Positions 56,780 through 64,000 of a stretch of 64,000 bases of DNA are shown here, piece after piece. Under the pieces are notes generated by a model. That model searched no databases, was not told the origin of the DNA, and saw only the letters and a program-made list of their open reading frames with translations. The position numbers were made by a program, and so were the translations under genes. Source of the stretch: Nemertoderma westbladi (taxonomy: Eukaryota; Xenacoelomorpha; Nemertodermatida; Nemertodermatidae); assembly GCA_032718475.1 (NCBI GenBank), contig JAUCBJ010000586.1:1-64000 (forward strand), given 5' to 3'. How positions within the stretch are numbered: position 1 is the stretch's first letter; each line of letters opens with the position of its first letter.

Positions 56780-58975
56780 CTTTGATCACTGCTATGTTCA
56801 CTTCTTTGTTCACTGCAATGTCACTTCTTTGTTCACTGCTATGTTCACTTCTTTGTTCACTGCTATGTCACTTCTTTGTTCACTGCTATGTCACTTCTTT
56901 GTTCACTGCTATGTCACTTCTTTGTTCACTGCTATGTCACTTCTTTGTTCACTGCTATGCCACTGCTATGTCACTTCTTTGTTCTCTGCTATGTTCAATT
57001 CTTTGTCACTGCTATGTCACTTCTTTGTTCACTGCTATGTCACTTCTTTGTTCACTGCTATGTCACTTCTTTGTTCACTGCTATGTCACTTCTTTGTTCA
57101 CTGCTATGTCACTTCTTTGTTCTCTGCTATGTTCAATTCTTTGTCACTGCAATGTCACGTCTTTGATCACTGCTATGTCTCTTCTTTGTTCACTGCTATG
57201 TCACATCTTTGTTCACTGCTATGTCACTTCTTTGTTCACTGCTATGTCACTTCTTTGTTCACTGCTATGTTCACTTCTTTGTTCACTGCTATGTTACTTC
57301 TTTGTTCACTGTTATGGTACTTCTTTGTTCACTGCCATGTCACTTTTATTTGTTCACTGCCATGTCACTTATTTGTCCACTGCTATGTCACTTCTTTGTG
57401 CACTGCTATGTCACTTCTTTGTTCACTGCTATGTTCACTTCTTTGTTCACTGCTATGTTACTTCTTTGTTCACTGCTATGTCACTTCTTTGTTCACTACT
57501 ATGTCACTTCTTTGTTCACTGCTATGTCACTTCTTTGTTCACTGCTATGTCACTTCTTTGTTCACTGCTATGTCACTTCTTTGTTCACTGCTATGTCACT
57601 TCTTTGTTCACTACTATGTCACTTCTTTGTTCACTGCTATGTCACTTCTTTGTTCACTGCTATGTCACTTCTTTGTTCACTGCTATGTCACTTCTTTGTT
57701 CACTGCTATGTCACTTCTTTGTTCACTGCTATGTTACTTCTTTGTTCACTGCTATGTTACTTCTTTGTTCACTGCTATGTCACTTCTTTGTTCACTACTA
57801 TGTCACTTCTTTGTTCACTGCTATGTCACTTCTTTGTTCACTGCTATGTCACTTCTTTGTTCACTGCTATGTTACTTCTTTGTTCACTGCTATGTCACTT
57901 CTTTGTTCACTGCTATGTCACTTCTTTGTTCACTACTATGTCACTTCTTTGTTCACTGCTATGTCACTTCTTTGTTCACTGCTATGTTACTTCTTTGTTC
58001 ACTGCTATGTCACTTCTTTGTTCACTGCTATGTCACTTCTTTGTTCACTACTATGTCACTTCTTTGTTCACTGCTATGTCACTTCTTTGTTCACTGCTAT
58101 GTCACTTCTTTGTTCACTGCTATGTCACTTCTTTGTTCACTGCTATGTTCACTTCTTTGTTCACTGCTATGTTACTTCTTTGTTCACTGCTATGTCACTT
58201 CTTTGTTCACTGCTATGTCACTTCTTTGTTCACTGCTATGTCACTTCTTTGTTCTCTGCTATGTTCAATTCTTTGTCACTGCAATGTCACTTTTTTGATC
58301 ACTGCTATGTCTCATCTTTGTTCACTGCTATGTCACTTCTTTGTTCACTCCTATGTCACTTCTTTGTTCACTGCTATGTCACTTCTTTGTCCACTGCTAT
58401 GTCACGTCTTTGTTCACTGCTATGTTACTTCTTTGTTCACTGCTATGTCGCTTCTTTGTTCACTGCTATGTCACTCCTTTGTTCACTGCTATGTCACATC
58501 TTTGTTCACTGCTATGTCACCTCTTTGTTCACTGCTATGTCACTTCTTTGTTCACTGCTATGTCACTTATTTGTTCACTGCTATGTCACTTCTTTGTTCA
58601 CTGCTATGTCACTTCTTTGTTCTCTGCTATGTTCAATTCTTTGTCACTGCAATGTCACTTTTTTGATCACTGCTATGTCTCATCGTTGTTCATTGCTATG
58701 TCACTTCTTTGTTCACTCCTATGTCACTTCTTTGTTCACTGCTATGTCACTTCTTTGTCCACTGCTATGTCACGTCTTTGTTCACTGCTATGTTACTTCT
58801 TTGTTCACTGCTATGTCACTTCTTTGTTCACTGCTATGTCACTCCTTTGTTCACTGCTATGTCACATCTTTGTTCACTGCTATGTCACTTCTTTGTTCAC
58901 TGCTATGTCACTTCTTTGTTCACTGCTATGTCACTTATTTGTTCACTGCTACGTCACTTCTTTCACTCAGTGTAT
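56780..58975. repeat. 23-bp minisatellite, about 95 units, open in all plus frames
   Basis: Unit CACTGCTATGTCACTTCTTT plus GTT, with GTTCAC, TACTAT and CAATTC variants. Since 23 is not a multiple of 3, each frame cycles through all three readings every 69 bp and encodes the same 23-residue hydrophobic cycle (SLLCSLLCHFFVHCYVT...). No unit carries a plus-strand stop, so frames of 739, 489 and 485 codons arise. A higher-order block with TTCTCTGCTATGTTCAATTC recurs near 56980, 57120, 58255 and 58622; the last two are 367 bp apart. Confidence 0.95.
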
Positions 58976-59436
58976 GTCACATAATTAACCTTTCCAATTA
59001 ACACATGCACCTAAAGGCTTTAAAACTTAGTCTATGTAATAAAATTGTAAAAAGTCGGTTTGAAAAAAGACACTTTAATAATTTTTTCCGAAACTTTTTC
59101 CACATCCTGGGGTTGAGCTGCGTCGATTGATATAACTTTCATTGACGGACGAGCTATAGCTTTGCTGCTTCGGAGGAGTTCATATATGATATACACACAT
59201 AGTGAATACTTTTACAGTTTATTTTTGTTCCACGAAAATATTAACGGGAAAGAAATATATTAATATTAATAATAATAATAATTAATAATATTATTAATAA
59301 TATTAATATTACATATATTATATATAATATATAATAATATATTATAATATATTATAATATATATATATAATATAATATTATTAGATATTAAGAATATAAC
59401 ATATGTAGTTTCTTCTCAAAACATTAAATCACATAT

Positions 59437-59529
59437 CAATATAGTATAAAACTAAAGGTAATATTGTAATATAAGACACATTGAACATTGCGGTAGAGTA
59501 TGCTACGACAAAGGCTACTGACCGGGCCC
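59437..59529 (-). mobile_element. Truncated 3' UTR copy of the RLE element
   Basis: AACATTGCGGTAGAGTATGC and flanks match 36340-36416, the 3' UTR of the element at 36274-41777, up to the GGGCCC beside the stop codon. It is 5'-truncated right after the coding end, as target-primed reverse transcription often leaves. Confidence 0.75.
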
Positions 59530-59768
59530 ATTGCTCAATTGACCGGACCCGTTGCCATTTAAAGGAGTAGGTTAGTTAAGGAGCAGGTTACAGAGGCGTG
59601 TTGTGGGAACCAAAACAATAAACTAATGTTCCATGAACAGATGTTACAAGATTATGGGTCCGGGCATAAAGTTGAGGTAATAAGGGTCCGGTCAATAATA
59701 CACAAGTAAAATATAAATCAAATATAATAAAGCTTCAATAAGGTATTTAGAGGGTCCGGTCAGTAGCC
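59513..59768. repeat. Nested inverted repeats with GGTCCGGTCA motifs
   Basis: GGCTACTGACCGGGCCC (59513-59529) pairs with GGGTCCGGTCAGTAGCC (59752-59768), 16 of 17 bases. Inside, TTGACCGGACCC (59539-59550) pairs exactly with GGGTCCGGTCAA (59684-59695). A further GGGTCCGGG lies at 59656. One unit of the 68-bp hAT array lies within (59575-59625, inverted). Confidence 0.8.
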
Positions 59769-59876
59769 ACTTCCGTATGCTACACGCTACAGTTAGTACT
59801 GTAATGCAGTAATGCAACCTGTAAGTTCAAAGTTAAGTACAGTATACAATATTTCAAGAGGCTCTAAAATGAGTTT

Positions 59877-60431
59877 CTACAATTTGTTGTCATCAGATAG
59901 GGCGTGTAGATCGTTAATAAGGTGAGTGGAATACGGGGTCAACCTGTACTGATAGAGGGCGTCAATAAAGCTAGTGTTCGATAAAATTCCAAAGAACGTG
60001 CAAATTCTATTTTTCGACTTCTCCGTTAGATGGCGTTTCACAAGTTCCAGGGTGCTATTCTGCAATGACATCATCATGTTGCTAAGATACGCGGAATCAT
60101 ATGTGAATTCCACTTCGTAGAAACTCATTATCGTCATTACAAGCATTCGCAGCTGACTTCGGATTTTCTCGAGTAAAATTTTCTCATTGGGATTGAAACA
60201 ATCGTTGTGGTACAAAATCACTATCTTTATAATTGTTTTAATTAAATATTTCACGACCTTTTCTGATTCGCGTTTGTTCTGTGTTTGCAGTTTAATCAAC
60301 TTGTACAGATTATCGAAGAATTTGCTTGTAGCGCCGTCAACTACGGTTTTGAAAAGGCTTTTTGATGACAATTTCCCCAGCATTTTCTTTTGGACTCTCA
60401 AACCAAAACCAGACGAATTGAATGTATCCAT
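59877..60431 (-). CDS. TNFAIP8 (TIPE) family protein
   Basis: A complete 184-residue frame from ATG 60431 to TAG 59877. The whole length matches the TNFAIP8 fold: LRVQKKMLGKLSSKSLFKTV, TQNKRESEKVVKYLIKTIIK, ILYHNDCFNPNE, MSFYEVEFTYD, and VKRHLTEKSKNRI ending in SFIDALY. Usual family length is about 186-200 residues, so it is complete and intronless in its coding part. The family forms an all-helical barrel with a hydrophobic cavity that binds and moves phosphoinositides and acts in apoptosis and inflammation control; in this species the role is inferred. Codons are AT-biased like the flanks, unlike nearby mobile elements. Confidence 0.93.
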   Translation of the reverse strand: MDTFNSSGFGLRVQKKMLGKLSSKSLFKTVVDGATSKFFDNLYKLIKLQTQNKRESEKVVKYLIKTIIKIVILYHNDCFNPNEKILLEKIRSQLRMLVMTIMSFYEVEFTYDSAYLSNMMMSLQNSTLELVKRHLTEKSKNRICTFFGILSNTSFIDALYQYRLTPYSTHLINDLHALSDDNKL

Positions 60432-60651
60432 CTCTACTAAATGTTATTTATATGCAGTTGGGCATATTATAACATAATATTAGCAATGTATAATATTACT
60501 GAAATTAGCAAGCATATTGTATAAATAATACAGTAGCAAGCAATGCGATATATAAAGGTGTACACAATTTTGTGATTTAGTTTCTTATACTGAAGCAAAG
60601 TAGGCCTATTTATATTCCGGAATCCGGAAGTCGGGAATATTTGGTATTACT

Positions 60652-61183
60652 GTGATAGCTATCTCGATTTTTGGTATTCTTAAAATAATGGTTTTTATTC
60701 TAGACGTGTTCGTTATTATTTTCATAATAACTGACCCTAACATTTCGAAATTGCATCTTTATTGGCAACAGAAGATAGCGCCGCTATTCGGCTATTATAT
60801 ATTTATTACTTTTGCTCAATCGGTTGGATTACTACCTACTTGTAGTGAGATTCAACCATGTGCACGGTCACTAACTGATTTTAATGTACAGGTCATTCGA
60901 AGGAGAATGAATGGCATAACGAAGCATGTGGCGATGCAAAAGTCCTACTAGACACTGTCGATCATGGAGGAATGAAACATGGTTTTCTGACTCATCAATT
61001 AAATTGCTTGTGAAGCAGATTTTATGGTTGAAGAACCGCCTGGGCGAGTTGCGATGGAGGGGTCTTAATAAAGATAATCCATTTCATGGATTAATACAAC
61101 TAATCAAGAACAATTACGAGACCCAAGTAACGGAGATAGCTACATATCACAGTACTACCGAATATTTTTCCAACAAATATTAA
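60652..61183 (+). CDS. Possible small gene or exons; unrecognised
   Basis: A frame at 60604-60951 (first ATG at 60688) encodes a hydrophobic segment IMVFILDVFVIIFIITDP, a second one near FGYYIFITFAQSVGLL, then a cysteine-containing stretch. A separate frame at 60926-61183 gives SSIKLLVKQILWLKNRLGELRW ... TEYFSNKY. TTTTAATGTACAG at 60879-60891 could be an acceptor linking such pieces. No family is recognised. The gene would be divergent to the TNFAIP8-family gene, with about 200 bases between. Chance frames are equally plausible. Confidence 0.2.
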
Positions 61184-61887
61184 TTTAGCATGTTGTTAAC
61201 TTAAAACAAACGAAGTTATAAATTTAAAATTTACAATATTGGATTGGCGATACAATATTAGGCCTACAATTGTAGGACTAAAGTAAAGTTCAGGATTAAG
61301 CACTAGTACTAGTGGGCCTACATTAAATCACAGTTAAGCCCAACTACAGAACAAAACTAATAGGCCTACTGCTATGCTGATGCGCGAAGCCTTAGCATAT
61401 GGTTGTAATTATGTGGGTTGTATGTTTGTCGGGTCATTTATCTTTGAAGAAATCCATCTGTAGCTTAGTTCAATATATTTAAAAGGTGACCGCTAAGGGG
61501 CGGTATTAATTTTATCAATCAACCCTCATCATGTTGAGGATTGAAATATATGCAGCAAGTTGTCGCTAAATGGCGCTACACATTCTGTAAAATAAACATA
61601 CTGTAATTTGAGTTTCGTTTCACATTAAGTTGCACTAAATTTGAAGGCTACACACACAGGCACAGAGCCACAAAGTCATTGAGCCTTAGAATATAGTTTA
61701 GGACGGCCCAAATCGGCATTGCCCTCACAACTTGTGTTATTAGGTCAAGAGTATAGGCTAAGAATTACCTAAATTATACTGAAAGGTGCACTACAGATGA
61801 GTTTATTCGTTTTAATGTAGTAGCTTTACTATACTTACAGTACAGTAGGTCTACTGTACATACTATACACCAAGTCCCATTATATAT

Positions 61888-62120
61888 ACTGTAGTGTCGC
61901 TATTTCCCAACCAAATTCAAACATTTTTACATATTTGGAATCCTTGCACTGCCATCTTTCTTGTGCTACCAACAAATTTCTATAAAATTTAAGAATAACT
62001 GTAGTATAACTGGTGTAATATCGCTGGAGACACTTTTTTCAAACGCTTGTAGCTAAAGATTGAAAGCGAAAATAAAAATTATGGCTCACCCAGCAAGGAA
62101 GAGGAATATTAAACTAACTC
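61888..62120. mobile_element. Diverged relative of the hairpin element at 29113-32554
   Basis: GTGTCGCTATTTCCCAACCA and the following sequence is the inverse of 29200-29430, including TGCAAGGATTC, GTTGGTA, ACACCAGTTA and GAGACAC, and then matches the right inner arm (CTTGTAGCTA...GAAAGC). It is one arm plus centre, without the C/G homopolymer end. Confidence 0.75.
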
Positions 62121-62124
62121 CGTT

Positions 62125-62215
62125 TCAAATTTCATCAATCTCATTAATCAATTTCATCAATCTCATTAATCAATTTCATCAATCTCATTAATCAATCTCA
62201 TCAATCTCATTAAGA
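62125..62215. repeat. 22-bp tandem repeat, CAATTTCATCAATCTCATTAAT type
   Basis: Four units of about 22 bp with TTTCATCAATCTCATTAAT. It derives from the ATGAGATT terminal motif of the hairpin element, where similar short duplications also occur (32458-32490). Confidence 0.8.
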
Positions 62216-63639
62216 TTAACTTTGTCCAAAATCCAACTAACTTTTTATAATAACATATTAAAATATAACAGATAAAACAAGGAGCAATTTTATTCATATC
62301 TTTACATTGAGAGCCTTTCTGGTGAAATGGCAGCATTCAATTGATGGGTTATATTATAATATATTGAGACATTAAAATTACAGCGGGTATCGAGTGTTGA
62401 AAAACATCGATAATATCGCGAGTTCAAAAAATGTCGCGAGAAAATATATCGCTCGTTAAAATATTGCTAGTAAAATTAGCTATAATATTTGGAATAAAGC
62501 ATTTGGCTAATACCATAGAAACTAAAATAAACAGGGATTTATTTAAAAAAATAACATTTTTTATAGCGAAATTTTTTTTTAAAAACACCAGCTCGGCCCA
62601 TCAACGAAAACACTAGCAACCTTCGAAAACACTAGCTACCATGAAAATACACTGCATATTAATTAAGTTAAGGGCTACATTATAATGAGGATGGGTGCAT
62701 CGCAAATTTAAAAAATAATTAAAAAATAAGTTAGCCCTAGGCCTACGTAGGCCATGGGCCTACTACTTATTTTAAACAGAACGTTGGATGATCAACTGGT
62801 ATAATTTAATTCAAAAACAATATCTAATCCCTTCAGAAAAACAATAGATCAAAACAATCAAATATGAATTGCTAATTGCACTGCCACCCATTTAAAAACA
62901 ATATGCCCCTAATACTACAACTCTGACACAATAAATCATCTGAGAATTTAAACAGTTGACGTTACGTTTGAGCTGCAATAAGTGCCTTATTAAAAGGAGT
63001 TACTACTAAAGCAAACAACAGAAACTTGTGCATTAGTACAAACAGATACTGTGTATGGTAGGATACATTATTGGTTATCGAGAAACCGTTAATTAATTAT
63101 GTGAATGACCTTTATACCCGTTGATAGTGCACGACAAATATGGGCTACTAGTTCGATGCAAATATTCAATCCAAATATACCACCCCACGTTAACAATTAC
63201 TGTTCATATTGAGCAATTGCGCTTATTCCATATCAGTTAAGCCTCGAATCGTCGAATTGTGCCAACTGAATCTGTGAACTGTGAATCGGTGCCACTCACT
63301 CACAATAATAAATCACCCAAAATCGCCCCGCGCCATTTATGATACACAGGGAATTATGGGGCCTAGCGATAAAAACACACCCTGAACTGTTGTGGTGTTC
63401 AAAAGGATGAAACACTCGGGCCATAAAGATTTGCGGTGCCAGAGCATCCCTTTATCCTTAGGATAAATGGGGAAGTACTTTACCTCGTCACGAATGTGTG
63501 GAACCGGTACTTTGACGATGGCACACTTTCTGGCACACCCACTGACCTAAGGCCCTTACACCCTGGAAGAAGAGGCCCTTATACGGCTTTCAACTAAACC
63601 TCTCAAAGCAAGACTTCATCTGCGAATCCAACCATGCCA

Positions 63640-63846
63640 TTAAACCCTAACCCATTCACCATGACAGTTCTCACTCGGCACCTTAACGCTTCTCGATTCG
63701 TCAATTAGCTTTATGTTGCGAGAAAACTCTTTTGTCTCGGAGAAAAGGACATAATCGACAGCATATAAATACATGCCTGACATATACGGTTCTTCTTCCG
63801 TTGTAACCCCCAAAGTTCGTTTTCGCTTTAAGGTGCTGCCCAATCT
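63640..63846 (-). CDS. Probable exon of an unidentified gene
   Basis: On minus, a good acceptor (TTTCTGAATCCTTGTAG, AG at 63848-63847) precedes an open frame LGSTLKRKRTLGVTTEEEPY ... YAVDYVLFSE ... VPSENCHGEWVRV, ending at a TAA at 63640-63642. There is no ATG near the start, as expected for an internal or last exon. A GTGAAT donor near 63660 could end it earlier. I do not recognise the family. The rest of the gene would lie to the right of the window. Confidence 0.35.
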   Translation of the reverse strand, partial: RLGSTLKRKRTLGVTTEEEPYMSGMYLYAVDYVLFSETKEFSRNIKLIDESRSVKVPSENCHGEWVRV

Positions 63847-64000
63847 ACAAGGATTCAGAAATCAACATAACATTTCAATATGTCTGCCTATTGTAGGCCC
63901 TATCATAGGCCTATATCCTTCACCACACATCCACTCTTAGACCACCACTGAACCCAACCATTGCAGTCTCTGGACCAATCAGCAAACGAACATCATTGGA

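Larger units (their letters stand above)
53763..56780. other. Gene-free, AT-rich stretch with minor repeats
   Basis: It holds the TTTACATT repeat (54655-54860) and a 148-bp tandem duplication (55395-55690). A GC-containing patch at 54150-54250 has repeated TTCCGG/CCGGAAT motifs. No convincing gene; short frames at 53962-54270, 55582-55767 and 55800-56042 have no family features. Confidence 0.5.
58976..59876. other. Spacer with AT microsatellite and RLE-related inverted repeats
   Basis: Unique DNA to 59260, an (ATT/TAA)n block at 59262-59392, the 3' UTR copy of the RLE element (59437-59529), a nested inverted-repeat region to 59768, then the 3' flank of the TNFAIP8-family gene. Confidence 0.6.
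61184..63639. other. Gene-free stretch with a MITE relative
   Basis: It contains TAGGCCTAC motifs (61258, 61360, 62735), the hairpin-element relative at 61888-62120 and 22-bp repeats at 62125-62215. The 61-codon frame at 62431-62616 is A/T-rich and not called. A GC-richer patch at 63300-63640 adjoins the exon on minus. Confidence 0.5.

Noticed and set aside
56782-59001. 739-codon and similar hydrophobic frames
   Set aside because: Produced by the 23-bp minisatellite; no start context or promoter. Kept only as a finding.
62431-62616. 61-codon plus frame
   Set aside because: A/T-biased, K/I/F-rich, no features; likely chance.
63640-63655. Telomere-like AACCCTAACCC
   Set aside because: Only two partial units, coinciding with the end of a probable exon.
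1-64000. tRNA, rRNA or snRNA genes
   Set aside because: No cloverleaf-compatible A and B box pair or recognised rRNA or snRNA segment was seen on either strand by eye; a covariance-model scan was not possible.

Overview
The window reads as nuclear DNA of an invertebrate animal. It is AT-rich, has no operons or bacterial signals, and carries four animal gene families: a rhodopsin-type GPCR fragment, a tetraspanin, an SLC46-like transporter and a TNFAIP8-family gene. Most of the rest is mobile elements and tandem repeats. I cannot name the species. The palindrome TAGGCCTA recurs in the unique DNA and may be a lineage signature.

Layout. 1-4100: a minus-strand reading frame cut by the left edge, then a leader-like stretch with tandem duplications and a cluster of TACCGGTA palindromes. 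4105-7061: GPCR exon and an intronless tetraspanin, both on plus. 8072-9947: damaged LINE copy A. 10682-11787: a 79-bp satellite (14 units). 12.1-28.4 kb: a very long BEL/Pao-type LTR retrotransposon on plus. It has a promoter near 12630, a 2.4-kb leader, a broken gag-protease-RT-RNase H-integrase frame (15404-23646) and a third frame of unknown function (24411 to 28383) split by LINE copy B. No 3' LTR was found. 29113-32554: a hairpin (MITE-like) element with a second LINE (C) inside it. 33213-42377: a 36-38 bp satellite split by an intact 1777-residue RLE-type non-LTR retrotransposon (36274-41777, minus). 42.8-43.3 kb: a 12-bp minisatellite. 43571-47255: LINE remnants D and E. 47986-50119: a hAT-type DNA element with an exact 8-bp target duplication and a 68-bp tandem array. 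50443-51930: an intact SLC46-like transporter. 53.5 kb: LINE remnant F. 56.78-58.98 kb: a 23-bp minisatellite open in all three plus frames. 59877-60431: TNFAIP8-family gene on minus. Right edge: a probable exon on minus.

The most unusual region is the BEL element. Downstream of integrase, where some LTR elements carry env, it has a non-membrane reading frame with a CxxC...CxxH cluster that I do not recognise, preceded by a good branch point and splice acceptor. The element also carries six copies of a 16-18 bp palindrome (consensus CCAAACCCGCGGGTTTGG) in every reading phase and in non-coding DNA, one with compensating changes in both arms. Its gag-to-RNase H region holds 23 consensus splice-donor cores (GGTRAG) in about 6.5 kb, read in both phases that avoid a stop.

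Insertion order can be read from target duplications. LINE B entered the third frame (10-bp duplication), LINE C entered the hairpin element (14-bp duplication), and the RLE element entered the satellite. The host genes look independent of one another.
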